In this document: positions 1 through 8,179 of the stretch, piece by piece
How positions within the stretch are numbered: the stretch's first letter is position 1
How the letters are laid out: each line of letters opens with the position of its first letter
Assembly: GCA_910586955.1 (NCBI GenBank)
Contig: CAJUMM010000019.1
Location: forward strand, 1-40,473
DNA: 40,473 nt
Source: an uncultured Lachnospiraceae bacterium
GTDB taxonomy: Bacteria > Bacillota > Clostridia > Lachnospirales > Lachnospiraceae
Direction: 5' to 3'
Made by a program: the position numbers and the translations under genes
The notes under the pieces: generated by a model
What the model was told of the DNA's origin: nothing
Database searches by the model: none
The model's input: only the letters and a program-made list of their open reading frames with translations

Positions 1-71
1 GCCTTGAAATGGAACATCCCAGATGTATGACTGTCGCACAGTTTTTAGAAAGTGAGAGCGTGGTGGAATGA
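1..71 (+). CDS. Possible C-terminal tail of a plus-strand gene (partial)
   Basis: One frame is open from the window edge to a TGA at 69-71 and reads about 22 residues ending in TVAQFLESESVVE. It is the only candidate coding end on the plus strand, and it would converge on scpB. A weak GTGAG/CTCAC inverted repeat (52-56 and 74-78) followed by TTTTT at 81-85 could serve as its terminator. I do not recognise the peptide; it is too short to be sure it is coding. Confidence 0.25.
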   Translation, partial: LEMEHPRCMTVAQFLESESVVE

Positions 72-92
72 ACCTCACACTTTTTAGCAACA

Positions 93-128
93 GAGAAACC
101 GGGTCTGTTTTCAAATCGCCGGTTTCTC
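93..128 (-). terminator. Perfect 10-bp inverted repeat downstream of scpB
   Basis: GAGAAACCGG (93-102) is the exact reverse complement of CCGGTTTCTC (119-128), with a 16-base loop. It sits about 80 bases past the scpB stop and is the best candidate for the end of the FIST-to-scpB operon. No T-run follows on the minus strand, so it may be a weak terminator or a 3' stabilising hairpin. Confidence 0.4.
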
Positions 129-205
129 ATTATGACGAATTTATCCCATCTGCTGTATTTCATTTTCTGGATTATTCGCAGTCCATCGCCCGATTTTTAA
201 ATTTT

Positions 206-769
206 TTACAGGCTCTGGGACACCTCCTCCTCCGCCTCTTCCTTAAAATCCTCCATCTGCTCCGGGGAAAGCCGGGGCAGCTCAGAAGGGGAGGCCACAC
301 CGAAGCTTCTAAGGAAATCTTCCGTAGTCCCGAAGAGAATGGGGCGGCCCGGAGCTTCCAGGCGCCCTACCTCCTCGATAAGCCCGTACTCCACCAGTTT
401 ATTCACTGCATGATCGCACTTAACCCCGCGTATTTTCTCTATCTCCAGCCGGGTTACCGGCTGCTTGTAGGCCACAATGGACAGGGTCTCCAGAAGAACC
501 TCCGTAAGCACATGTTTCTTCGGCTGGCGGGCTACCCGGATGAGATACTCATAGTATTCCGTCTTGGTGCAGAGCTGGAAAGCGTTCTCCAGTTCCAGGA
601 TCCGGATCCCCCGGTTCTCCTCCTCATAACGATCCGCCATCTGCCGGATAATCCGGCACACCTCTTCTTTTTCCAGTTCCAGGGCCTTTGCCAGAACGGA
701 AACCTCCACGGAATCTCCCATGGCAAATAAAATAGCCTCTATAATTGCCTCTGTCTTTTGCTGCTTCAT
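206..769 (-). CDS. scpB: Segregation and condensation protein ScpB
   Basis: Kleisin-associated winged-helix (kite) subunit of the SMC-ScpAB condensin, which compacts and segregates the chromosome. At 187 residues it has the usual ScpB length. It shows the family features: IEAILFAMGDSV at the N-terminus (about residues 9-20), and ETLSIVAYKQPVTRLEIEKIRGV followed by LIEEVGRLEAPGRPILFGTT across the two winged helices (about 90-150). The ATG at 769 overlaps the scpA stop (ATGA), so the two are translationally coupled, as expected for partners made in fixed ratio. The C-terminus is an acidic tail. It is the last gene of the FIST/MCP/phosphoesterase/scpA/scpB operon. The identification rests on family motifs plus the diagnostic scpA neighbour. 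Confidence 0.96.
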   Translation of the reverse strand: MKQQKTEAIIEAILFAMGDSVEVSVLAKALELEKEEVCRIIRQMADRYEEENRGIRILELENAFQLCTKTEYYEYLIRVARQPKKHVLTEVLLETLSIVAYKQPVTRLEIEKIRGVKCDHAVNKLVEYGLIEEVGRLEAPGRPILFGTTEDFLRSFGVASPSELPRLSPEQMEDFKEEAEEEVSQSL

Positions 770-1536
770 GCCTTTACTCCTAATTTCGCCTCCCGGGCCT
801 CAATGACGATCTCCCCAAAGGTCTCCTCCTGCTGCACCATAAGCTTCCCGGTCTTCATCAGCTCCAAAACTGCCAGAAAGGTAACAATCACGTGCATCTT
901 GCTCTTCTTCGCCTCTCCCTCAAGAAGGGTCCGGAAGCTGCACCTTTGCTTTCTCACAAGGCACTGCTCCACGTAGGACATCTTGTCCTCCAGGCTGACC
1001 TCTTCCTTCTCAATGGTGCCGAACTTGCTGCGGACGGGATCGATTTTGTTTTCCTGTTTCTTAAGAATAGAGCGGAACACTTCGTGAAGCTTCTGAAGGG
1101 TCAGATCTCCCACCAGTTCCGCAAGATCCACAGGCTCTATGTAGGAGGCCACTTCTGCAGGGATAGTGGCCTCTTTGTAGAGAACCTTTCCCGCCAGGCC
1201 TGCCCGGTCCCGAAGCTCACAAGCCATATATTTGTACATCTTATATTCCAGAAGCCGTTCCACCAGTTCCGCTCTGGGGTCAATCTCCTCCCCCTCCTCG
1301 TCCACCTCCGCCGGAAGCAGCATCTTAGCCTTAATCTCCAGCAGAGTGGCGGCCATCACCAGAAACTCGCTCATCACATTCAAATCCCTGGATTCCATGG
1401 CCCGGATATACTCCATATACTGATCGGTAATGGAAACAATGGGAATATCGTAAATGTCAATCTTATTGCTCTCAATCAGGTGCAGAAGGAGATCAAGAGG
1501 TCCCTCAAAAACAGGCAATTTTACTGGGATTCCCAT
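766..1536 (-). CDS. scpA: Segregation and condensation protein ScpA
   Basis: Kleisin subunit that bridges the SMC ATPase heads and recruits ScpB. The N-terminal MGIPVKLPVFEGPLDLLLHLIESNKIDIYDIPI (split here into PVFEGPLDLLLHLI and KIDIYDIPI, residues 8-33) is the ScpA signature. It is followed by the helical TQYMEYI-type region, the MAATLLEIKAKMLLP segment (about 62-76), and a C-terminal winged helix ending in EIVIEAREAKLG. At 256 residues it is full length. The start at 1536 has a strong AAAAGGAGG ribosome site and overlaps the end of the upstream phosphoesterase by 16 bases. The C-terminus overlaps scpB by four bases. Confidence 0.96.
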   Translation of the reverse strand: MGIPVKLPVFEGPLDLLLHLIESNKIDIYDIPIVSITDQYMEYIRAMESRDLNVMSEFLVMAATLLEIKAKMLLPAEVDEEGEEIDPRAELVERLLEYKMYKYMACELRDRAGLAGKVLYKEATIPAEVASYIEPVDLAELVGDLTLQKLHEVFRSILKKQENKIDPVRSKFGTIEKEEVSLEDKMSYVEQCLVRKQRCSFRTLLEGEAKKSKMHVIVTFLAVLELMKTGKLMVQQEETFGEIVIEAREAKLGVKA

Positions 1537-2360
1537 AGTTTTCCTCCTTTTCCTGCCTGCCCGGCCTTCACATAAATGACCGAAAGTTCCGGCGGATTGA
1601 AAATCCGCAGATTCACCGTGTGGGTACCAAGCCCCCGGCTCACGATCAGATCCCGCCCCTCTCTCCGGAAATGTCCCGCATCATACTTGGGAAAGAGCCG
1701 GACCTGAGGCGTGATCACCCCGCCGATACCGGGAATCCGTATAATTCCCCCGTGGAGATGGCCGGAGACAGTGAGATCCGCTCCCCATCCGGCATAATCG
1801 TCAAAATAGACGGGATTATGGGCCAGAAGAATATTATACACCCCCGGATCCGGTTTCCCTAAGGCCTCTGTGAGCTCTTCCCTTCGGAACTTCTCCCGGT
1901 GGAATTTTTTATAGTATTTCCCATCCAGTTCAAACCCGTAAACGGCAACCCGGGCGCCCTCTTTCTCGAAATCTGCCTTTTCATTTTCCAGAAGGCGCAC
2001 ACCGCAGCTCCTTAGGGCTCCTGCATATTCCCGGTACCTATCCCCGTAAACCTGGGGATAGATCCGCATCCGGTACTCATGGTTTCCATTGCCGTAAAAG
2101 ACGGGATACCGCCGCTTCCGGAGATTCTGAAACAGCTCCAGGGCCGGCTCAAAGGAACTCTCCGTGTGTGCAATCAGCATATCCCCCGCCACCAGCACCC
2201 CATCCGGCCGGATCTTGTCTATGGCCGCCAGAAGTCTCTCATTCCCCTTCCCGTAGGTCTGGTTGTGGAGATCCGCCAGAAGCACAAAAACCAGCCCCCC
2301 AAAATCTTTGGGGAGCTTTCCGGTTGTAAGATTGTAATAAAAAGTTTTAAACTCAGACAT
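1521..2360 (-). CDS. Calcineurin-like metallophosphoesterase (YkuE-like)
   Basis: A two-metal phosphoesterase of 279 residues. The ordered metal-binding motifs are all present: LADLHNQ (about 27-33), VAGDM (about 56-60), GNGNHEY (about 90-96), LLAHNP (about 176-181) and VSGHLHGG (about 197-204). Members of this group act on phosphomono- or diesters, sometimes lipid-linked or nucleotide substrates; the substrate cannot be told here. Unlike many YkuE relatives it has no N-terminal membrane anchor, so it is probably cytoplasmic. It lies 8 bases after the chemotaxis transducer and overlaps scpA, so it belongs to the same transcript. A phosphoesterase ahead of scpAB may simply be shared expression. 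Confidence 0.88.
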   Translation of the reverse strand: MSEFKTFYYNLTTGKLPKDFGGLVFVLLADLHNQTYGKGNERLLAAIDKIRPDGVLVAGDMLIAHTESSFEPALELFQNLRKRRYPVFYGNGNHEYRMRIYPQVYGDRYREYAGALRSCGVRLLENEKADFEKEGARVAVYGFELDGKYYKKFHREKFRREELTEALGKPDPGVYNILLAHNPVYFDDYAGWGADLTVSGHLHGGIIRIPGIGGVITPQVRLFPKYDAGHFRREGRDLIVSRGLGTHTVNLRIFNPPELSVIYVKAGQAGKGGKLWESQ

Positions 2361-2368
2361 ACAAATCC

Positions 2369-3313
2369 TTATTCCGAAGTGTACTCATGGATAATCGGAG
2401 GAATCTGGGCCATCATATTGTCAATGTCCTCAAACATAGTACTCTTGGTAGTTCCCAGCCTGCTGGCCTGGTTGATATGCTTCACGACCTCCTGGTACTG
2501 ATCCTTAAGCTGCACGAAAAATCCGCAGAGCTCATCCAGGGCCGATTTGGAATTTCCAATCACACCGGAAATCTCCGTGTGAACCGTTGTGGCGCTCTCC
2601 GCAGATCTGGTAATCTCGTCGAACCGCTCATAGGTCTGGTTCACCTTCTCAAAGCTGGTGTCCAAAGCCTGCTGGGAAGTGGCAATGCTGCTGCTAAGCT
2701 TATCCGTCCCCAGCTCCACATCATGGATCCCGGAATCCACCTCTCCGGTCAGTCCCTTGATCTCATCCGCAAGCTTCTTAACCTCCACTGCTACCACTGC
2801 AAAGCCTTTGCCCTGCTGTCCGGCTCTGGCCGCCTCGATGGAAGCATTGATGGCCAGAAGGTTGGTCTGCTCGGCAATGGATACAATTTTGGACATACAC
2901 TGTTTAATTTTAATCACTGCCTGCTGCAAATCCTCAAAGGTGCTTTCCATTTCACCAAAATAGGTCTCCACCTGCTTGGAACTGGTTTTCAGCTCCTCCA
3001 CCTCATTCTGGGCCTCGGCCACGGACTTGGCAATGGTTTCCTTCACCGTCACAAATTCCCCGGAAGCCTCCTCAATGCAGGTGAAATTCTGCCCGAAATC
3101 CTGAAGCTTTCCCTCAAAATGCTCCGCCTCCGCAAGAACTTTTCCAAAAGAGCCCCGGATTTTCACCAGCTCGCCCAGGGAATTCACTTCCTTCTGTACC
3201 AGCTCCGTGTGGTAATCCTTCAGCGTTCTCATTACATGCAGCACAGGCTCTAAGGTCTTCTTCCTTACCGGAGCTCCCGCTGCCCGCTTCCTGTTCTTCT
3301 TCCCAAACAACAT
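2369..3313 (-). CDS. Soluble methyl-accepting chemotaxis-type transducer
   Basis: A 314-residue protein with the conserved signalling hairpin of chemotaxis receptors (about 144-185, including SIAEQTNLLAINASIEAARA and GKGFAVVAVEVKKLADE). That hairpin binds CheW/CheA. There is no hydrophobic segment long enough to span a membrane and no ligand domain, only a basic N-terminus and long coiled-coil flanks. It must therefore take its input from another protein. The gene directly upstream encodes a FIST sensor, 12 bases away and with its own AAAGGGGGAG ribosome site. The pair looks like a split cytoplasmic receptor: FIST senses, this protein signals. Whether the cell is motile, or the output is non-chemotactic, cannot be seen here. 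Confidence 0.9.
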   Translation of the reverse strand: MLFGKKNRKRAAGAPVRKKTLEPVLHVMRTLKDYHTELVQKEVNSLGELVKIRGSFGKVLAEAEHFEGKLQDFGQNFTCIEEASGEFVTVKETIAKSVAEAQNEVEELKTSSKQVETYFGEMESTFEDLQQAVIKIKQCMSKIVSIAEQTNLLAINASIEAARAGQQGKGFAVVAVEVKKLADEIKGLTGEVDSGIHDVELGTDKLSSSIATSQQALDTSFEKVNQTYERFDEITRSAESATTVHTEISGVIGNSKSALDELCGFFVQLKDQYQEVVKHINQASRLGTTKSTMFEDIDNMMAQIPPIIHEYTSE

Positions 3314-3325
3314 GACTCTCCCCCT

Positions 3326-4381
3326 TTACTCAAATACCACGCAGGACATGGACTGGTTGATAAAACGATTGTTGTAATGCTCTCCCAATCCCACCAGGCC
3401 TGCATGATTGCCAAGCGTCCCCATCTCGCCTAAGTATTCCTGCATATAATTGTTCTGGTTAAACAAGAGATAGCGGAAGAGGCAGTTAACGGAAAATACA
3501 GCTGAAATCCTTGGGAAATCCTGTTGTATCTTATGAACCGTATTCTTCACAATGGCTCTGTAATCCCCCAGCTGCAAAAGCACCAGAACGTCGGAATCGT
3601 TCACCTGCCGGTAGCAGGTCAGGGCGTCTCCCACCACCTCTTTGATGGATACGATACAGATATCGTCCCCGTTCAGCTTCCCGAAAGGATTCTGAAAGGT
3701 CCGGGTCCCGATCTCCTGCTCTGTAATATGTAAAATATTCTGATACACCTGTCTGGCCGGCTGTCCGTTCAAAGCCCCAATCAAATATTTGGATTTATCT
3801 GTCTGGGAGGCAATAAAGCGGTAATTTTCCATCTGATGGTAAATATTTTCTTTGTATGCCTTCACCCTGCCGTTTAAATTTTTGACAATCCCATAAGCAA
3901 CCGCATCTTCGTAAACCTTACCATTTGCAGACACCTTATTGGCGTCTCCTGTACCGCCTATGAGGGAAATTCCTCTCTGTTTCAGCACGGAATAAATCGT
4001 AGTCAGCACGCAGGCATCATTTCCGGCGCAGAAGTCGATGCAAATGGTATTCTCCCTGGAACCGTTTACCGTCTTCACATCCTGAATCAAACGATCGATA
4101 TACTTGACCGGCATCACGGAGGCCTCCTCCAGAACGTTTACCGCCGCACTGACGCCCTCCAGAAAAGCAATAACGCCCACTCCCTTTTCCACTACGCTGG
4201 TATCATAACACATACCGACGCACCCGATACTGGGAACTCCTGGATACAGCCTTTCCAGTTCGCCCACATGGGCCTCAAACTGATCGCCGTTGGAAAACAG
4301 CATAATAAACTGCGGATTGTTAAGCCCCCGGACCGCTTCCGCCAGATTTCCATAGGGACTCTTTCCATAAAACTGTCTCAT
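3326..4381 (-). CDS. FIST domain sensory protein
   Basis: A 351-residue protein with a FIST_N-like half (QFIMLFSNGDQFEAHV, then YPGVPSIGCVGM, and the ISLIGGTGDANK loop at about 145-156) and a FIST_C-like half (residues about 200-350, including NPFGKLNGDDICIVSIKEV and GNHAGLVGLGEHYNN near the end). FIST domains are thought to bind small ligands such as amino acids and are commonly linked to chemotaxis receptors and diguanylate cyclases. It has no membrane segment. It is the first gene of the operon, about 100 bases downstream of a consensus promoter, and directly precedes a receptor without a sensor domain, which supports a shared role. Confidence 0.88.
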   Translation of the reverse strand: MRQFYGKSPYGNLAEAVRGLNNPQFIMLFSNGDQFEAHVGELERLYPGVPSIGCVGMCYDTSVVEKGVGVIAFLEGVSAAVNVLEEASVMPVKYIDRLIQDVKTVNGSRENTICIDFCAGNDACVLTTIYSVLKQRGISLIGGTGDANKVSANGKVYEDAVAYGIVKNLNGRVKAYKENIYHQMENYRFIASQTDKSKYLIGALNGQPARQVYQNILHITEQEIGTRTFQNPFGKLNGDDICIVSIKEVVGDALTCYRQVNDSDVLVLLQLGDYRAIVKNTVHKIQQDFPRISAVFSVNCLFRYLLFNQNNYMQEYLGEMGTLGNHAGLVGLGEHYNNRFINQSMSCVVFE

Positions 4382-4479
4382 ACTGCCGCTCCTCTTTCTC
4401 TAATATTTATAAAACAATTTTGTAAATATATAAATGCGTCCGCCTGATCTGTGAATGAAAATGTGCAGACAGCATTAAC

Positions 4480-4508
4480 ATTATATGGGATTTTCCAGGA
4501 TGCGTCAA
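4480..4508 (-). promoter_or_regulatory. Consensus sigma-A promoter for the FIST-MCP-scpAB operon
   Basis: On the minus strand TTGACG (4503-4508) and a perfect TATAAT (4480-4485) are 17 bases apart. The start codon of the FIST gene is at 4381, leaving a leader of about 90 bases that is AT-rich. No other gene start lies between. Confidence 0.8.
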
Positions 4509-4570
4509 TATCTAAAACAAGGGCTTTTCCTTCGCGTAAAATGCTGGGGCTTTGTCTACAGTCTGAAATC

Positions 4571-4589
4571 GGCTTACAATCTGTAAGCC
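4571..4589. repeat. Palindrome GGCTTACA-N3-TGTAAGCC, extragenic copy
   Basis: Perfect 8-bp arms with a 3-base loop, lying just past the stop of the DUF1016 gene. The same palindrome, differing only in the loop, occurs inside that gene at 5327-5345. No T-run follows it on the minus strand, so it is a poor intrinsic terminator. Confidence 0.7.
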
Positions 4590-4592
4590 AAT

Positions 4593-5651
4593 TTATTCAG
4601 AAAGCTCACTCTCTATTTCTTCGACTGTCGGCAGACTACTTTTAAATTCTTCACGAAGCACCTTTGTCAATTCATATTCTGCAATCCCGATTGGCTGTGA
4701 AATATCATCAAGTGCATACTCAGCAACGACGTCGTCTTTATCCTTACATATTAAAATACCTATTGTTGGATTATCCTGTTCTGTTTTTATCTGCTTATTG
4801 ACAGCAGTGACATAGAAATTTAATTTACCTGCAAATTCTGGCTTAAACTTTTCCGTTTTTAGTTCCACGACAACGTAACAATGAAGGCGGACATGATAAA
4901 AAAGCAAATCCATATAGAAATCACTATCACCGACATGCAAATGTACTTGTCTACCAAGATACGAAAAACCTATGCCTAGTTCCAATAGAAATTGAGTAAT
5001 TTGATTAATAAGGGCATCTTCTAATTCTTTCTCATCATATTTTTCTCTCAAAGTCAGAAAGTCAAAATTGTATGGATTTTTCAACGTTTGTTCAGCTAAA
5101 TCAGACTGCGGCTCTGGCAATTTTAATTGAAAATTGGTAATAGCTTTGCCCTGTCTGTTATATAGACCGCTATCTATTTGATGCTCTAAAACAGTTCTGC
5201 TCCAACCGTTATCCATCGTTTTCTGCGCATAAAATAATGCTTCTGCAATATTTTTACACTTATACATAATCCTCTGATTATGTCCCCACGGAATAGATTT
5301 AATTATTTTTTCAATTAATTCCATTTGGCTTACAGGCTGTAAGCCATTTTCATCGGAATTATAAAATTTATACCAATAACGTATGCTTTTCAAGTTTTGC
5401 ACTGAAAAACCCGACATATTAGGAAAAGTCTTTCGTAAATCTTTGCTCATTGTTACAAGAAACGCCTCTCCCCATTTCGCATTTTTCTGCTTGGCAACAA
5501 TATCTCTGCCAATATCCCAATATAAATCGAGCATCTCATAATTCACCTTAACAGAAGCCTTTATCTGACTATGCTTTATCCTGTTCTTTATATTCTCTAT
5601 CCATGCTTTATATTCATCATCCACAATAAAGCCAACCTCTCTACCAGCCAC
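4593..5651 (-). CDS. DUF1016 / YhcG-type PDDEXK nuclease-fold protein
   Basis: A 352-residue protein with two recognisable halves. The DUF1016 N-terminal domain (about 10-175) includes VNYEMLDLYWDIGRDIV and SVQNLKSIRYWYKFY. The C-terminal PDDEXK-like domain (about 200-340) includes DFYMDLLFYH and VVVELK, which supply the D and ExK residues of the nuclease core, then GKLNFYVTAVN. Relatives travel with restriction-modification and mobile elements; biochemical roles are poorly known. The start is taken as GTG at 5651 with GGAGG upstream. Base composition is much more AT-rich than neighbouring genes, and a TnpV fragment lies behind it, so it was probably acquired. The palindrome at 5327-5345 falls within codons for GLQPVS. 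Confidence 0.85.
   Translation of the reverse strand: MAGREVGFIVDDEYKAWIENIKNRIKHSQIKASVKVNYEMLDLYWDIGRDIVAKQKNAKWGEAFLVTMSKDLRKTFPNMSGFSVQNLKSIRYWYKFYNSDENGLQPVSQMELIEKIIKSIPWGHNQRIMYKCKNIAEALFYAQKTMDNGWSRTVLEHQIDSGLYNRQGKAITNFQLKLPEPQSDLAEQTLKNPYNFDFLTLREKYDEKELEDALINQITQFLLELGIGFSYLGRQVHLHVGDSDFYMDLLFYHVRLHCYVVVELKTEKFKPEFAGKLNFYVTAVNKQIKTEQDNPTIGILICKDKDDVVAEYALDDISQPIGIAEYELTKVLREEFKSSLPTVEEIESELSE
5327..5345. repeat. Palindrome GGCTTACA-N3-TGTAAGCC, intragenic copy
   Basis: Identical arms to the copy at 4571-4589, here inside the DUF1016 gene and read as in-frame codons. It sits at the boundary between the helical N-terminal segment and the middle of that domain. Confidence 0.7.
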
Positions 5652-5786
5652 TTTTATCTTCCTCCAATCAGTATATCCTATCCCTTTCCTGTATATATGT
5701 TTTCTATTTTACCATATACAGATGAATCTTTCTACTTTCTCAGTTGAAACAGCGACATTAGCTGTACGCCAATGCCGCCTTCAAAA

Positions 5787-5990
5787 TCAATTAAAAATAA
5801 GTTCTGCAAAAATAATTTCATTTGCCTGTTGTCTGATACAATTCATAAATCGTGTCCATTTTATAGGGTTAGTTGCCTTTAATTGTTCTGTCATTTCTTG
5901 CTTTTGTTTCATTTGTTCTACAATACGAAGAAACCGTTCTTGTGCCTGTCTGTCAATCTCAGCAAGATATTCATTGAAATTTATCTGTAT
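5787..5990 (-). pseudogene. tnpV: C-terminal remnant of TnpV (transposon-associated protein)
   Basis: An unlisted minus-strand frame of 67 codons, running from just after a TGA (5991-5993) to a TGA at 5787-5789, reads EYLAEIDRQAQERF, then MTEQLKATN, then MNCIRQQANEI and AELIFN. This order (LAEID.QAQ, TEQLKA, N.IR..A.EI) is the C-terminal half of TnpV, a small protein of clostridial mobilisable elements usually about 115-130 residues long. The N-terminal half and any start codon are missing. It occupies most of the gene-poor stretch 5652-6018; the remaining 135 bases hold the leader of the DUF1016 gene and nothing else I can support. It marks the scar of a mobile element. Confidence 0.75.
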
Positions 5991-6018
5991 TCATTTTAAA
6001 AGAATAAAGAACCAAAAT

Positions 6019-7188
6019 TCAATATTCAAAGTCCTCCAGGCGGAACATAAGCTCCGGCATTCCGCCGTGCTGCTCATTCCAGGCATTGTGTTCCTCTATC
6101 CACTCCTTGTGGTACTCCACCCCGCATATGGTCCAGGCTAATCCCCTTCCCCGCTCCGGACAATTTAAGGGAACTGCGGAAAAATATACATCCAGGCCGA
6201 AACGGGCGTCCCCCGCAGCCGTCACATGAACATACACCTGAACGGCTGCAGACAGGCCGTAATCCGGATGTATCTGTTCATACTCCCGGTTCAACCCCGG
6301 ATGCAGGGGAAGCTCCGGAAAAATGTACTTATAAGCGTACCAGCCATTGGTAAGTTGTACCTTCCGGATCGGGCCCTCAGGCTCAAAACGCACCCATTCC
6401 TCTCCCTTCTCCTCCGGATGCAGCCTTGCCGTTAAATGTACATCTTCAAAAGTCATACGCTCATCCTGGGCAAAGGGCCCGTAAATCAAAAGCTCCAGGC
6501 CTTTCCAGGGACCTCCCCGGTTGATAAAAGACCATTGGTAGGGCTCCCCCACGGGAACCGGCTTGTCGTAATACATATTTTTTTCCAGCAGGGGCAGGCC
6601 TTCGGTTATACGCTTAGGAGGCAGATCCTTTCTGCCAAAATACACCGTCCCCTCCGGTTCCCCGCCTTCCCCGCAGGCGGACATTACCGCTGCTGCCCCG
6701 TCGAACCCCAGGGCCTCTCCCAGCTCCTCCAGCATATCTTCCGCAAAGACATGGTGCCGGCCGAAAATCCCGGCAAAGTCTATTGGCTCCTTCCCCTGGG
6801 AAGCCTTCTGCCACAGTTCCTGTTCCACTTGAGGCGGATCGCTTCCATCATAACTTACGCCGGAACGTGCCCGGGTCCGGGTTCCCTCCAGGGGATCAAA
6901 AAGCACGGTCTCTACAAAATCGCTGTCGCAGCAGCTTATGAAAAGAGCCTCCGCCTTATTTTTCTTGGCGATCTTTTCTGCCAGGCGGGCCAACAGCTCC
7001 ATATTCCCCGTTACCATCTGCCATCTCTGCCTGCCGAAAAGATACTGGCTGAAGGATACTTCAGCTTTCTCCGGATCTGGTTCCGGCAGATACCCTTCTG
7101 CCTCCAGAAGCTTTCCCAGATGGTGCAGGGTATACTGGTAATTGGTGCGGGATTTTTGCAGCATCAAAGCCGTGAAAGTTGTTCCCAT
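6019..7188 (-). CDS. Conserved-looking hypothetical protein
   Basis: A 389-residue cytoplasmic-looking protein that I do not recognise. It has no signal peptide or membrane span. The C-terminal part (about 230-389) is rich in aromatic and acidic residues and beta-like segments (NGWYAYKYIFPELPLHPG, VQVYVHVTAAGDARFGLDVY), ending in LEDFEY. The start is placed at the ATG at 7188, preceded by AAGGAGG at ideal spacing, rather than the in-frame start 27 bases upstream. It is five bases from the end of the HAD phosphatase gene, so the two are co-transcribed. Function unknown. Confidence 0.75.
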   Translation of the reverse strand: MGTTFTALMLQKSRTNYQYTLHHLGKLLEAEGYLPEPDPEKAEVSFSQYLFGRQRWQMVTGNMELLARLAEKIAKKNKAEALFISCCDSDFVETVLFDPLEGTRTRARSGVSYDGSDPPQVEQELWQKASQGKEPIDFAGIFGRHHVFAEDMLEELGEALGFDGAAAVMSACGEGGEPEGTVYFGRKDLPPKRITEGLPLLEKNMYYDKPVPVGEPYQWSFINRGGPWKGLELLIYGPFAQDERMTFEDVHLTARLHPEEKGEEWVRFEPEGPIRKVQLTNGWYAYKYIFPELPLHPGLNREYEQIHPDYGLSAAVQVYVHVTAAGDARFGLDVYFSAVPLNCPERGRGLAWTICGVEYHKEWIEEHNAWNEQHGGMPELMFRLEDFEY

Positions 7189-7219
7189 GGTAAATCCTCC
7201 TTTTTCCGGTGTCATGTAT

Positions 7220-8083
7220 TTACTCCATAGACTCTAGAAGCCCCAGCAATACCTTCCTCACTCCGCCCTCCCCATTTCCGGCGGTAGAATACCTGCAGCG
7301 GCTTCGTATGGTCTCCTTTGCATTTCCCATGGCCACAGAGCAGACCTCAGGCAGAAGCATGGCCGGCAGATCATTTTCGCTGTCCCCCATGACAAGAACC
7401 TCCCCTGGCGCAATATCCAGCTCTTTCATGTATTCCAGAAGGCCGCTTCCCTTGTCAATCCGGGGCATGGTGATCTCCATATCCCCCATATTGGTGCAGA
7501 CGGCCGTAACACCTTCTGCGGACCGAAGCTTCTCCATAACCCGTCCGGCCGCCTCCTCCATCCGGTAACAGACTGCATTCAGCTTATAGATGTGTTCCCC
7601 CTCCAGCTGCTCTCTTGCCACAAACTGAAGCTCCCTCCGCCATGCCTCCAGTTCGGCAGCGGCTTTTCCGGCACTGCGTCCATGACTTAAGATCAGCGGA
7701 AGCAGCACCTCCTGGGAGTAACACTGATACTCCTGATGGTTCAGCAGCATATACTGGCCGCTGTGGGTAAAATAGGAAAGGACAAAGCCCTCCTCCTCCA
7801 GCACGGCCTCCACCCGTCTCACCAGATCCGCAGGCAGGGGATGGCTGGAAAGCTGCCGCCCCTCCCCGTCATAAATCTCGGAACCGTTGCAGCAGATGAT
7901 GCCGCCCCGGATCCCGGCCTCCTTTGCTATACGGCTGGCACTGCTGTAATCACGACCCGTATTGACTACAATCCGAACTCCCTTATCCTGAATCCGGGCA
8001 ATGGGGCCTTTCACATCCGGGTCTACACTGCTTTCCTCATTAAGGAGGGTTCCGTCCAAATCTATAGAAATCAGTTTTATCAT
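7220..8083 (-). CDS. Cof-type HAD-superfamily phosphatase
   Basis: A 287-residue class IIB HAD hydrolase. It shows motif I DLDGT (nucleophile Asp9, acid/base Asp11 counting from this start), motif II VVNTGR, the motif III lysine in RIDKGSGL, and motif IV GDSENDLPAM, with the C2 cap between motifs II and III. Such enzymes dephosphorylate sugar phosphates, FMN or pyridoxal phosphate; the substrate is not visible in the sequence. The start is set at ATG 8083, where MIKLISIDLDGTLL begins; the longer frame upstream is Arg-rich and unlike the family. It is followed in the same transcript by the unrecognised gene at 6019-7188. Confidence 0.9.
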   Translation of the reverse strand: MIKLISIDLDGTLLNEESSVDPDVKGPIARIQDKGVRIVVNTGRDYSSASRIAKEAGIRGGIICCNGSEIYDGEGRQLSSHPLPADLVRRVEAVLEEEGFVLSYFTHSGQYMLLNHQEYQCYSQEVLLPLILSHGRSAGKAAAELEAWRRELQFVAREQLEGEHIYKLNAVCYRMEEAAGRVMEKLRSAEGVTAVCTNMGDMEITMPRIDKGSGLLEYMKELDIAPGEVLVMGDSENDLPAMLLPEVCSVAMGNAKETIRSRCRYSTAGNGEGGVRKVLLGLLESME

Positions 8084-8179
8084 TTGTCTTCTTCTCCGTC
8101 TTCCTCTATCATGGTTCCATCGCAACTCTCTCTTACCGCCGGACCGCACTCCACCACAAACAACGGGATACGGTAGCAG

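Noticed and set aside
68..730. Long plus-strand open frames (here and opposite most genes)
   Set aside because: They lie opposite strongly supported minus-strand genes, lack ribosome sites and show no family motifs; they follow from GC-rich codon structure.
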